Positions 1-11,210 of a DNA stretch of 64,000 bases are shown in pieces. This DNA is from Sipunculus nudus (taxonomy: Eukaryota; Annelida; Sipuncula; Golfingiida; Sipunculidae). A program made the translations under genes and the position numbers. A model generated the notes under the pieces. It ran no database searches. It was not told the origin of the DNA and was given only the letters and a program-made list of their open reading frames with translations. How positions within the stretch are numbered: the first letter of the stretch is position 1; the number at the start of each line of letters is the position of its first letter. The stretch covers positions 41,743,695 through 41,807,694 of the forward strand of contig CM049316.1 of assembly GCA_026874595.1 (NCBI GenBank), read 5' to 3'.

Positions 1-2207
1 GCCATGATTCTTTGCATGCATGTTGATCATAAAGTGTTTGATCAGTGTCTGCAGACTGGTGACGCCACCTGTATTTTAAAAAATTTTTATGCATTTTTTC
101 CTCTATTTTTGAGACCTTCAAATGAAGCAATCTGGCTGTTCATAGGGCATAAACTGAAACTGTTTGACGCGGAATCTTCTGTCTGTACATCCCAGGAGAT
201 TCCAGAAAAAATTATTGGAAACCTGAACTTAGGTCATACTGAAGTATATTCTGCAAGAACATGATTTTAACTTTCTATAAGATGGGCACAAATGGTAGCA
301 GATGGATGTAGAATAAGGTCACCATAACCTATATCTAAGGTCTTTTTCAAGGTGTCTTGGTTTCAGCTGAGCGTCATGGCCCATGGGCCACTATTTATAC
401 ACCCTTCTAAGGTGGGTTGTATTATAGTATGGGTTAATTTTAGTGTAGCCTCATAACTTACCAGTAATTTGATGAATCTTGTTGAAACTCTACAGAAATA
501 TTAACCAATGTAATATCGCGAGAGTGGGTGTCGCATGTTTAAAATTTTGAGCTAGATGCAGAATGCAGTGCCACACACGCATTAGTCTGATTATAATTCT
601 TTGCTGTGTGTGCACCCTGGTGTTCAAACCCAGAAAATCTTCCAATACAAAGCAGCAGTTACATGAGAGGAGATCTTGGACAATTACAGGGTATAACCAG
701 TGCATGAGGATCATATTTTATACCATGTCGGAGTACTTTGTATTATGAAGTACAGTATGTGGGAGGTATGGGTTCAGTTTTGACAGATATATGTCCTGAG
801 CCCATGCTGGACTCTTCTGTAGTGTTTAAAACATTTAACATGAGTTCTAAGAATTAATCTAGTCCATCTCTTGGCAGGAATGTTATGGTTTAAAATTTCA
901 AAATTCAGATGACAGTTTGTATGATGAACAAAGGCAGTTTTTGATTTATGTTTTTGTTAAAATGACACAAACATTAGAGAGTTCATTAAACTGATCTGGG
1001 TACCAGAAACTGCTTTGTGCATTTTCTGGCACTTTTTGTAATGTATATTGAATCTAAAATTGGTCTTGCTTGTGTGGTCTATATATATAGTTCCTCTATC
1101 ATTCACCATGGGGAGGTAGACCTCTTCATTGTTACCTTCTTATTTCATACATTTATATTCTTTTTTTTTATATCACACCAAATGATATCCCCTGCAAACA
1201 CACATCAGATTAATATAGCCTTATTTTGTCCAGCATTGAATTAAATATCATGCTGCACATATGCTAGATGTATCATATTTGGCTGCTGGTATCAGTTTAT
1301 TACATTACTGTAAGTCACATGTATAGTGATCATATCATTATCAATGGTATTTATACATGTTTGTGTGACAATAAGGAACAATAATCATGTATTTTGTAAG
1401 TTAATCATTGGCTCTTTATCTGATTATTAAATTAAAGGGCTATTTGCTTTGTATTGTTAGTATTCTCTTTGATCTGATGATATGTTTTCTACATGTGGGA
1501 GATGCTATCATGAGTTGTCAGCCAGTGGGTGTCTAATTAAAGCGGAAGATCCAAGATTGATGTTTAGTATGCAAGGAACAAAGATGTATTATATTAAAGT
1601 GTCATGTCATGTACTTTTAAACATGGATCTCTCCTGTCTCTTCATATATGAATATATTAATTGTCCTTATCAGAAAAAAACTATATCAGACACTGCATGA
1701 AGAGGTTATGTTAACTGTTGGCATTTATAAGTAGACTTAGTATATTTTAAATCCAAGATATTATATGCCTGACTGTTTACTCCTTTTTAAAGCATTTGAG
1801 TTCTGTTTAGTGCACTCTAAACCTGAAATGAAACATCAGTATGCCTATAGTGTACCGTGGCAACTCTTCTTCATCTAGAGGAATCATTGGCATCATCACC
1901 ATGGGAACAATTATGATGTCATTAAAGTGTGCCCATATCTTGAAAACCACATGAAATCAAAGCATGATTACTTTATCTTATAAAATCTTAACACAGAGTC
2001 TACTTTGTCTGAAATAACAAGTTTAATTGTATGGAAGCCAGGGCTTTTTGCTGATAACTTATCTGATCGCACAGTCACTGATAAAAGACAATTAACAGAT
2101 AATGTGCCTAATGTTTTTATCTTTACATTATCATCATGGCATCTTGTAGTGTCTGCCCCAGATTTTAAGTGCAGGTCTTATGGGTGTTAATACAGATTCT
2201 TTCTTAG
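1..2207. other. AT-rich sequence, no supported gene
   Basis: This stretch is AT-rich with scattered short ORFs. An 86-codon plus-strand ORF from position 4 has no recognisable motif, and I see no convincing splice sites around it. The only recognisable item is an element end near position 364, listed separately. The rest looks like intron or intergenic DNA. Confidence 0.6.
364..400 (+). mobile_element. Truncated end of a CAGCTGAGC-type dispersed element
   Basis: The sequence CAGCTGAGCGTCATGGCCC followed by ATGGGCCAC closely matches the end seen at 29579-29612 (CAGCTGAGCGCCGTGACCC, ATAGGTCCC). That type of end is, from memory, a very common repeat terminus in bivalve genomes. The matching start (AGCTCAGCTGAC with a Cgtccgtccg run) is not present upstream within the window, so this copy is truncated or begins before the window. 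Confidence 0.5.
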
Positions 2208-2254
2208 ATTCATTCTTCACAAGTCTTTGATTACGATTGTTCCTCTTCACAGAG
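2208..2254 (+). CDS. Candidate internal exon, gene set 1 (unrecognised protein)
   Basis: This is a 47-nt candidate exon. The acceptor is ATTCTTTCTTAG and the donor is AGAG|GTAAGAA, a strong consensus donor. Read from the first base it gives IHSSQVFDYDCSSSQ plus two bases (AG). Those two bases join with the A that opens the 4275 exon to make an Arg codon, keeping the frame open. An alternative acceptor 12 nt upstream (AATACAG) opens a different frame, FFLRFILHKS..., so the frame is not certain. The protein is not recognised. The call depends on splice signals and phase compatibility only, and a chance match is quite possible for an exon this short. Confidence 0.2.
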
Positions 2255-2339
2255 GTAAGAAATTTAATTATTTTATTTTAAATTACAGTAAGTAGTGAAA
2301 TGATGTAATTTGATCAGGGTTATATTAGATACCTCAACT

Positions 2340-2860
2340 GATTTAAGTTCAGTTTATTTGCATAGTAATTAGGTCAGATGGCAGCCACCAACTGAAGGTC
2401 ATCTGAGGTTATATTTGGTCAGCAGCAGGGTGGTAGTTAGACTGACCTCAGACTGTGAGGTCACACAGGATGCGGTACAGATAAGGTATCCCCAAGTGGG
2501 CCATACGTTTCATTAAGCCAGCTGCTTGTTTATATAGATCCTGCACATCTGTAAGTTATTAAGAAGCCGCATTAAGAAGTGATGTTTTTGCCCAGGCTAC
2601 CATTGGTTAATTTAGTTTCTGCCAGGGTGGCCAAGGCCTTGGGGTATGGTTACTGTGATCACTGAGCGATACCCACCCACTAGGGCCGCCAGTCAGGCCA
2701 CAAAAGAATCCTAGTGAGTCCCTCACAAGTGTAGGTCTGGTCGGAATTTTAATTAATGGCGCCCAGGGCCAGGCATTTGAGAGATGCAGTGAGAGACACT
2801 CCGTTTCCTGTGTTACCTTAATGCCTGTTAAAAAAAAATTAGACGTCACATTGTGTCGTT
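2340..2860. promoter_or_regulatory. Higher-GC unique island with nuclear-receptor-type half-sites
   Basis: This block of about 500 bp is visibly richer in GC than its flanks and has no internal repeat. It carries five AGGTCA-type half-sites in 93 bp (2371-2463; see the separate entry) and a TTAATTAATGG homeodomain-type core near 2750. An 80-codon minus-strand ORF (2607-2849) has no recognisable domain. Such islands inside AT-rich noncoding DNA are typical of cis-regulatory modules, but conservation could not be tested here. Confidence 0.35.
2371..2463. promoter_or_regulatory. Cluster of nuclear receptor half-sites, including DR4 and an 8-bp palindrome
   Basis: AGGTCA occurs at 2371-2376. A direct repeat with a 4-bp spacer, AGGTCATCTGAGGTTA, lies at 2396-2411. 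A perfect inverted pair, TGACCTCA and TGAGGTCA separated by five bases, lies at 2443-2450 and 2456-2463. DR4 and everted half-site pairs are known binding arrangements for nuclear receptor dimers. Actual binding is inference. Confidence 0.4.
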
Positions 2861-3128
2861 GTTTCTTGCTCTATATATAGGTACCTAACAAAGAAAGTGG
2901 AAAAGGTAGGCAGACTGTTATAGAAATGCTGCACTGATTGTGTTACCTGTCTCTTTATGTTTGTTATTTTCACCCCTTTAATGCATGTCATGTATGTATT
3001 TATATACATATGTGTCTATTTATTTTTCATTTGTGTGTGTGTCATTACACATGAGCTTCATATGCTCAAAGATCGATCATACATTATTTTATGCTCAATA
3101 TAAATTATATTTTTTTTAAACTTTATAT

Positions 3129-3320
3129 GAAACCAGAAGTAGATAGAAACCACAAAATCCACCAGGGGGATCCTCATTTTACTTTGGTGTGTATGTCTTT
3201 ATAACTGTCATGGTTCAACAAACACATCCCATGTTACCTCCAGAACAGAGCAGCCTCTTAATACTAATGAAGAGCTCTATTTCTGTTAAATAGCTGTATG
3301 TAACAATGGGACAATATTTT
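3129..3320 (+). repeat. Dispersed repeat copy A (partner at 24176)
   Basis: Read alongside 24176-24355, this segment shares a series of blocks in the same order and orientation: ACCAGAAGT near the start, then ACCACAAA, then CCTCCAGAACA, then AATACTRATGAAGAGCTCTAT, then AAATAGC and TGTA(T)AACAAT. Intervening bases are diverged and differ in length. It is therefore an old two-copy dispersed repeat. No terminal repeats or coding capacity are visible, so the class is unknown. Confidence 0.6.
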
Positions 3321-4274
3321 GAACATATTATGGTGAGACAAACTACCGTCAAATTTTCAAAATGGATCATTCCTGGGTGTTACCCTTACCCTCCACAAAA
3401 TTTCAACATAATCCTTTCAGGACTTCTTATGTCTAAATTTGCACACAGACAAACCAAACAACCAATTGTAAAACATAATATGTACTTCTGACCACCTGGT
3501 GGAGATAGGATTCAATGTAATAATACTCAGAATGATCAAATAGCTGATCATATTAATCATCCTTGTGATTGTTGGGTTAATCAAGACCTACTATATATGA
3601 TGGTAGAAACAGTTCTTAATGTTTTACATGCTCATGCAGTAAATAAATGATGATAAAGTATATATATAAATAAAAGTTCAGTTTTGGTAACACTCCTGGT
3701 ATTGTTATTGCACATGCCTCAGATTTTTTCCTTAGCTGACTTTGTCTTCCTGTGATTCTTGTTACCTCTGTGTGCTAATAGAGCTACCAAGGAACAAAAC
3801 AACGACTGACCATCTGGTGCAGAAGCCAGTCTGAGGAGGCATAGCACCCAGCATCACATTTTGGATAATCGTTGGACCCTTAAACTAATGAAATGTGTTA
3901 TTTGTATATAACCAAGTTGGACAGTAGTTGGATAAATGTTAAACCAGTGTTTGCTTATTGTAGGATAAATGTAGGATGAAGAGATTTTTCATCATCATTC
4001 AGGACAAATAAGGTTAAAAAATCTGTTTTCTGCATACTCTTGTAATCTCTTTTTATACAAACTTTACTCCTAAAAATCTGTGTTAATGAAATTCCTCACA
4101 CTGGATGTGTGCATATGTTCTTTAAACCAATAGTTTAATGCATATATATTTTTTAATTAACATTATTTTGTATACTCTTTCACTTTATGATCTCATATTG
4201 TGTGACACATTTACCAGTGGCATTACTGTCAGAGACTTTATGTCTTCACTCTTGTCTCTTTGTTTTTCTGTTAG

Positions 4275-4347
4275 ACATACATGTATGGACATTTCGTTAA
4301 TCAAGATAAAGGGACAGATCCAGTATGATTGTTTTGCCTTGGCAGAG
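4275..4347 (+). CDS. Candidate internal exon, gene set 1 (unrecognised protein)
   Basis: The acceptor is a pyrimidine-rich tract ending TTTTTCTGTTAG and the donor is GGCAGAG|GTATGC. The 73-nt exon reads one base plus 24 codons (HTCMDISLIKIKGQIQYDCF then ALAE) and ends in phase 0, matching the phase-0 start of the 4570 exon. A shorter alternative uses a weaker donor (CCA|GTATGA at 4323) and another frame (TYMYGHFVNQDKGTDP), also ending in phase 0. I prefer the longer form because its donor is better. The protein family is not recognised. Composition is balanced compared with surrounding random translations, which mildly supports coding. Confidence 0.3.
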
Positions 4348-4569
4348 GTATGCACTCGAATAGGTTGCATCTCCTAGTGACATCATGCTATGTGGTATTT
4401 TAATATGTTCAGGCACCAACACACTTGAAAGTTCTGTTCATTGATTCCCTGCGAGCTTTGATCCTGTTTCACATGTTTTACTTTGCTTTATGTGCTGAAC
4501 ATCAGGCAGCAAGTATTATGGTCATGATCTGCATTTTCCTATTGTGTTTTTTTCATTTACATGTTACAG

Positions 4570-4623
4570 GATCAAATCACCAATCAAACTTTTATTAACC
4601 AGCTCTTCAGACATGGATTCCCG
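4570..4623 (+). CDS. Candidate internal exon, gene set 1 (unrecognised protein)
   Basis: The acceptor is ACATGTTACAG and the donor is CCCG|GTAACC. The exon is exactly 18 codons in phase 0 (DQITNQTFINQLFRHGFP), so it joins in frame to both neighbours. Only 222 nt separate it from the 4275 exon, whereas the following intron would be about 14.1 kb. A second donor 11 nt downstream (CTAG|GTAATT) would end in a different phase and lead to an early stop when joined to the 18755 exon, so the first donor is preferred. The product is unrecognised. Confidence 0.33.
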
Positions 4624-6160
4624 GTAACCCTAGGTAATTGTATCTTGTTAATGCAGAAATACAGAATACAGGTAATCCAGTAAAATTTCTTCATACTTTA
4701 ATGGTGCTAGCTTACAAGCTGCCTATTGAATCAACTTATACCACTTATCAAGTTACAGAAAGAGGCAATTCATCCCAGTAAAAGTGTATAAATAAACCCT
4801 GTCACTGCACAGCCAACCTTTCCTGGTCACATCATAGTGTACGCAAGTTCCCGTTTTGAATTTAAGTTGATTATTTTCATGAGAAAAACATGGTTTTCAT
4901 CCCAGGTAGAGCAGCTGATGTTGACAGTGATACTCCCCTGCTGATTTCGCAGTGCATGTATAGTGTTACTTGGTTTGTGCCCAACTTTGGTCACATGTGT
5001 TATGACAAGACTGCACACCTGTCCATGATGTAAAACTCCTAAAAATCATCAAATATCACAAATAATGGTTGTGTAACCAAAGAAATAAAGTGACGATACT
5101 GTAATTCCTGTGTTGGATTCAATTACCAATTAAAATGATTGCTAGATCTTAAGGCACTTGAGCCAATTCGAAAACAAATTTAATAAAGAATTTTGTGTCA
5201 TAATGTCATAAGAATGCATTTGTTATGTAAAAATCTTTACAGAATTAAAATTCTGTAAAAAATTAAATTTACAATTTGTAAATATTAAGATTTAGGGGTC
5301 AATTTTCAGAAATGTTCAAAAAGTAATGAAAAAAGACAATGCAATTTTTTTGATGACTGTTGAAAAAATGGTTTAATTAATTTTCCCATTTATCGTAAAA
5401 TTCACTTATAAATCATACCTGCAAACAACCATGGCAAAGAGGAGTCTTTCCTGTCAGATGAAATCAGCCTAGAATTTCATTTAGAGGTCCTTAAATTCAT
5501 AAAGTCTTGAAAGTTTGCTCTTGCTGAAGCATGTAAATTGATAAATCATGGTCATTTCACTCAAAGGAGTGACAGTACCTATTATAATCAATTAAACTTT
5601 GTCAAAGATGAGTCATAAAATAAAAACTTTATTTTACTTTTAAAAGAATTTAAAATATAGTCATTCTATGGCAAATAACAGGAAACATCCACTATCAAAA
5701 TATCATTCTCCAATTCTTCAGTGTTGTATCTTATTTCATGCTTGGTCTGTATCATTTGAGGTCCTCCTAATGAAAGAACATCCTTCACAAATCTTCTGAA
5801 ATATTCCTTTCCTAACTAAGGGATAATTATTACTTGGTATACCTTGCATGCAAGTTTAATAACTCATCATCCTACTGTTTTCACAATAATACAATAATCA
5901 AAACAACAGCATAATTTTATAATGATAAACGTTATTTAACCAATGTAAATGCAGCTGTTTTCTCTCTTGTGATCTATTCTATGTGGGAAAAGAGCATTTC
6001 AACCGAGCAGAGAAAAATGCTAGACAAACATTAAACATTTGTTTCAACTTTTCTTTTCCGATATATATAATTCTCAAACATATAACTTTATTAATTGGTA
6101 GCATTATTAATTAATTGTCCATAAGTACAGAAACTTTTTATCAGTGTTTTTACTCTTCTA
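4624..6160. other. AT-rich sequence, no gene seen
   Basis: This would be the start of the long set 1 intron if the exon model is right. It holds a perfect 11-bp inverted repeat at 5236-5259 and A/T tracts. No further exon with both splice signals and an open frame was seen. Confidence 0.6.
5236..5259. repeat. Perfect inverted repeat (11-bp arms, 2-bp loop)
   Basis: TTTACAGAATT and AATTCTGTAAA are exact reverse complements separated by AA. The local DNA is AT-rich, so some palindromes are expected, but an 11-bp perfect arm is longer than usual. No function is evident. Confidence 0.7.
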
Positions 6161-6303
6161 AACTATAGAGGTGCCTGAAGAGACACTATTCATGTGTTTG
6201 AACTTGACAAGTGCCTTTCAGCTTGCTGATCTTCACAGGATCTTTTTGTTCCACTGAGCTGTCAAGATAAATTCCAATGAACATTTATTATAACTTTGTC
6301 CAT

Positions 6304-7190
6304 GAACTATACAGGCACTGTTCATACAGCTGAACGATACAGGCACTGATCATACAGCTGAACTATACAGGCACTGTTCATACAGCTGAACGATACAGGC
6401 ACTGTTCATACAGCTGAACGATACAGGCACTGATCATACAGCTGAACTATACAGGCACTGATCATACAGCTGAACTATACAGGCACTGTTCATTAAGCTG
6501 AACAATACAGGCACTGATCATACAGCTGAACTATACAGGCACTGTTCATACAGCATTAACTATACAGGCACTGATCATACAGCATTAACTATACAGGCAC
6601 TGTTCATACAGCATTAACTATACAGGCACTGATCATACAGCATTAACTATACAGGCACTGTTCATACAGCATTAACTATACAGGCACTGATCATACAGCA
6701 TTAACTATACAGGCACTGTTCATACAGCTGAAATTTACAGGCACTGATCATACAGCTGAACGATACAGGCACTGTTCATACAGCTGAACAATACAGGCAC
6801 TGATCATACAGCTGAACTATACAGGCACTGATCATACAGCATTAACTATACAGGCACTGTTCATACAGCTGAAATTTACAGACACTGATCATACAGCTGA
6901 ACGATACAGGCACTGTTCATACAGCATTAACTATACAGGCACTGATCATACAGCTGAACGATTCAGGCACTGTTCATACAGCATGAACTATACAGGCACT
7001 GATCATAGAGCTGAAATATACAAGCACTGATCATACAGCTGAACGATACAGGCACTGTTCATACAGCTGAACTATACAGGCATTGTTCATACAGCTGAAC
7101 GATACAGGCACTGTTCATACAGCTGAACTATACAGGCATTGTTCATACAGCTGAACGATACAGGCACTGTTCATACAGCTGAACTATACA
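6304..7190 (+). repeat. 28-bp tandem array (about 32 copies)
   Basis: A 28-bp unit built on CTATACAGGCACTG, TTCATACAGCTGAA is repeated about 32 times with few indels. Units differ at fixed variant positions: GTTCAT versus GATCAT, and CAGCTGAAC versus CAGCATTAAC. These variants often alternate, so a 56-bp period overlies the 28-bp one. The left flank (6165-6300) and right flank (7190-7260) contain degenerate versions. There are no unique spacers. It abuts the 112-bp array to its right, which appears to derive from a related module. Confidence 0.92.
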
Positions 7191-7261
7191 AGTGCTTTTC
7201 AGAGGACTTAACTCTAATTTATATCATCCATTCTGCTAGGCTGTAAAAAGGGAACGTATCA

Positions 7262-10200
7262 TTCTGCTGATCTCTACTAGTACCTGTCCTGATGATGGGC
7301 TATAAAGGTGCCTTTTGCTGTGCTGAACCCTACTGGTGCCTTCAGTTCTGATGAGCTATAAATATGCCTTTCATTCTGCTGATCCTTACTGGTGCCTGTC
7401 CTTCTGATGGGCTATAAAGGTGCCTTTTGCTGTGCTGAACCCTTCTGGTGCCTTCAGTTCTGATGAGCTATAAATATGCCTTTCATTCTGCTGATCCCTA
7501 CTGGTGCCTGTCCTTCTGATGGGCTATAAAGGTGCCTTTTGCTGTGCTGAACCCTACTTGTGCCTTCAGTTCTGATGAGCTATAAATATGTCTTTCATTC
7601 TGCTGATCCCTACTGGTGCCTGTCCTGATGATGGGCTATAAAGGTGATTTTTGCTGTGCTGAACCCTACAGTTCTGATTTTTTATATCATCCATTCTGCT
7701 AGGCTGTAAAAAGGGAAGGTATCATTCTGCTGATCTCTACTAGTACCTGTCCTGATGATGGGCTATAAAGGTGCCTTTTGCTGTGCTGAACCCTACTGGT
7801 GCCTTCAGTTCTGATGAGCTATAAATATGCCTTTCCTTCTGCTGATCCCTACTGGTGCCTGTCCTTCTGATGGGCTATAAAGGTGCCTTTTGCTGTGCTG
7901 AACCCTACTGGTGCCTTCAGTTCTGATGAGCTATAAAATTGCCTTTCCTTCTGCTGATCCCTACTGGTGCCTGTCCTTCTGATAGGCTATAAAGGTGCCT
8001 TTTGCTGTGCTGAACCCTACTGGTGCCTTCAGTTCTGATGAGCTATAAATATGTCTTTCATTCTGCTGATCCCTACTGGTGCCTGTCCTTCTGATGGGCT
8101 ATAAAGGTGCCTTTTGCTGTGCTGAACCCTACTTGTGCCTTCAGTTCTGATGAGCTATAAATATGCCTTTCCTTCTGCTGATCCCTACTGGTGCCTGTCC
8201 TTCTGATAGGCTATAAAGGTGCCTTTTGCTGTGCTGAACCCTACTGGTGCCTTCAGTTCTGATGAGCTATAAATATGTCTTTCATTCTGCTGATCCCTAC
8301 TGGTGCCTGTCCTTCTGATGGGCTATAAAGGTGCCTTTTGCTGTGCTGAACCCTACTTGTGCCTTCAGTTCTGATGAGCTATAAATATGTCTTTCATTCT
8401 GCTGATCCCTACTGGTGCCTGTCCTGATGATGGGCTATAAAGGTGATTTTTGCTGTGCTGAACCCTACTGGTGCGTTCAGTTCTGATGAGCTATAAATAT
8501 GCCTTTCATTTTGCTGATCCCTACTGGTGCCTGTCCTTCTGATGGGCTGTAAAGGTGCCTTTTGCTGTGCTGAACCCTACTGGTGCCTTCAGTTCTGATG
8601 AGCTATAAATATGCCTTTCATTCTGCTGATCCCTACTGGTGCCTGTCCTTCTATTGAGCTATAAAGGTGCCTTTTGCTGTGCTGAACCCTACTGGTGCCT
8701 TTAGTTCTGATGAGCTATAAATATGCCTTTCATTCTGCTGATCACTACTGGTGCCTGTCCTTCTGATGGGCTATTAAGGTGCCTTTTGCTGTGCTGAACC
8801 CTTCTGGTGCCTTCAGTTCTGATGAGCTATAAATATGCCTTTCATTCTGCTGATCACTACTGGTGCCTGTCCTTCTGATGGGCTATTAAGGTGCCTTTTG
8901 CTGTGCTGAACCCTTAATGGTGCCTTCAGTTCTGATGAGCTATAAATATGCCTTTCATTCTGCTGATCACTACTGGTGCCTGTCCTTCTGATGAGCTATA
9001 AAGGTGCCTTTTGCTGTGCTGAACCCTTAATGGTGCCTTCAGTTCTGATGAGCTATAAATATGCCTTTCATTCTGCTGATCACTACTGGTGCCTGTCCTT
9101 CTGATGGGCTATTAAGGTGCCTTTTGCTGTGCTGAACCCTTCTGGTGCCTTCAGTTCTGATGAGCTATAAATATGCCTTTCATTCTGCTGATATTGGTGC
9201 CTGTCCTTCTGATGAGCTATAAAGGTGCCTTTTGCTGTGCTGAACCCTTCTGGTGCCTTCAGTTCTGATGAGCTATAAATATGCCTTTCATTCTGCTGAT
9301 CCCTACTGGTGCTTGTCGTTCTGATGGGCTATAAAGGTGCCTTTTGCTGTGCTGAAACCTACTGGTGCCTTCAGTTCTGATGAGCTATAAATATGCCATT
9401 CATTCTGCCGATCCCTACTGGTGCCTGTCCTTCTGATGGGCTATAAAGGTGCCTTTTGCTGTGCTGAACCCTACTGGGGCCTTCAGTTCTGATGAGCTAT
9501 AAATATGCTTTTCATTCTGCTGATCCCTACTGGTGCCTGTCCTTCTGATGAGCTATAAAGGTGCCTTTTGCTGTGCTGAACCCTTCTGGTGCCTTCAGTT
9601 CTGATGAGCTATAAATATGCCATTCATTCTGCCAATCCCTACTGGTGCCTGTCCTTCTGATGGGCTATAAAGGTGCCTTTTGCTGTGCTGAACCCTTCTG
9701 GTGCCTTCAGTTCTGATGAGCTAAAAATATGCCTTTTGCTGTGCTGAACCCTACTGGTGCCTTTAGTTCTGATGAACTATAAATATGCCTTTCATTCTGC
9801 TGATCCCTACTGGTGCCTGTCCTTCTGATGGGCTATAAAGGTGCCTTTTGCTGTGCTGAACCCTACTGGTGCCTTTAGTTCTAATGAGCTATAAATATGC
9901 CTTTTATTCTGCTGATCCCTACTGGTGCCTTCAGTTCTGATGAGCTATAAATATGCCTTTCATTCTGCTGATCCCTACTGGTGCCTGTCCTTCTGATGGG
10001 CTATAAAGGTGCCTTTTTCTGTGCTGAACCCTGCTGGTGCCTGTCTTTCTGATGGGCTATAAAGGTGCCTTTTGCTGTGCTGAACCCTACTGGTGCCTTT
10101 AGTTCTAATGAGCTATAAATATGCCTTTTATTCTGCTGATCCCTACTGGTGCGTGTCCTTCTGATGAGCTGTAAAGGTGCCTTTTGCTGTGCTGAACCCT

Positions 10201-10843
10201 ACTGGTGCCTTCAATTCTGATGAGCTATAAATATGCCTTTCATTCTGCTGATCCCTACTGGTGCTTGTCCTTCTGATGGGCTATAAAGGTGCCTTTTGCT
10301 GTGCTGAACCCTACTGGGGCCTTCAGTTCTGATGAGCTATAAATATGTCTTTCATTCTGCTGATCCCTACTGGTGCCTGTCCTTCTGATGGGCTATAAAG
10401 GTGCCTTTTGCTGTGCTGAACCCTACTGGTGCCTTTAGTTCTGATGAGCTATAAATATGCCTTTCATTCTGCTGATCCCTACTGGTGCCTGTCCTTCTGA
10501 TGGGCTATAAAGGTGCCTTTTGCTGTGCTGAACCCTACTGGTGCCTTTAGTTCTAATGAGCTATAAATATGCCTTTTATTCTGCTGATCCCTACTGGTGC
10601 CTGTCCTTCTGATGGGCTGTAAAGGTGCCTTTTGCTGTGCTGAACCCTTCTGGTGCCTTCAGTTCTGATAAGCTATAAATATGCCTTTTGCTGTGCTGAA
10701 CCCTACTGGTGCCTTTAGTTCTGATGAGCTATAAATATGCCTTTCATTCTGCTGATCCCTACTGGTGCCTGTCCTTCTGATGGGCTATAAAGGTGCCTTT
10801 TGCTGTGCTGAACCCTACTGGTGCTTTCAGTTCTGATGAGCTA
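7262..10843 (+). repeat. 112-bp higher-order satellite array (about 32 copies) built of two 56-bp halves
   Basis: The array alternates two diverged 56-bp halves that start with CTACTGGTGCCT. One continues GTCCTTCTGATGGGCTATAA then AGGTGCCTTTTGCTGTGCTG. The other continues TCAGTTCTGATGAGCTATAA then ATATGCCTTTCATTCTGCTG. Together they repeat every 112 bp for about 3.6 kb. Each half carries a TATAAA core. Some copies have lost or duplicated a half (around 9720, 9925, 10680). A longer block beginning at 7218 recurs at 7681, so a segment of about 463 bp was duplicated. Edges at 10844-10910 are degenerate. Confidence 0.93.
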
Positions 10844-10944
10844 TGTGCCTTTCAATCTGCTTATTCTTACTCGTGGCTCCTGTTCTGATAAGTTGTTAAG
10901 GTGCCTTCATGTCTTCCAAACTCTGTGTGCCTATTCATCTACCT

Positions 10945-11210
10945 TTTGAAAAAGAATTTATGTGATTTCTGGCTTCCTCTGTGTACATATTAATGATCTA
11001 AGGGTATTTCTGATCATGAAAAATTCTTTTAATGCCCCCGTGAAGGATGTATGAACTTGTTTATAAACAACATCAGCACAGCAATATTTACATATGAGAA
11101 AAACATGTGACCTCAGGTGGTAGGTTGCATCAAGGAGATTACAGACTAGAATATCAAGTGAGAGTCTGGCCATGTCAAATGTTGCTGACAGGGGTCATAA
11201 AAGGCACTGC
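10945..11210. repeat. Dispersed repeat copy, related to 48715-49030
   Basis: Shared blocks with 48721 onward in the same order: GATTTCTGRCTT, ACATATTAATG, GATGTATGAACTTGTTTAT, and ACATGTG(A/T)CCTsrGGTGGT. Spacing varies, so both are old copies. The GACCTCAGGTGG region runs into the inverted repeat arm at 11124. Confidence 0.6.

Noticed and set aside
2881-2905. Possible 25-nt microexon between TATATATAG and GTAGGC
   Set aside because: It can be fitted into the set 1 chain only with the weaker 4275-4322 version of the next exon, and such a short open segment has no statistical weight.
4275-4322. Shorter version of the 4275 exon in another frame
   Set aside because: Its donor (CCA|GTATGA) is weaker than AGAG|GTATGC at 4348; kept only as an alternative.
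6304-7190. 28-bp repeats resembling a CRISPR array
   Set aside because: Units are head to tail with no unique spacers, there are no cas-like genes, and the context is eukaryotic.
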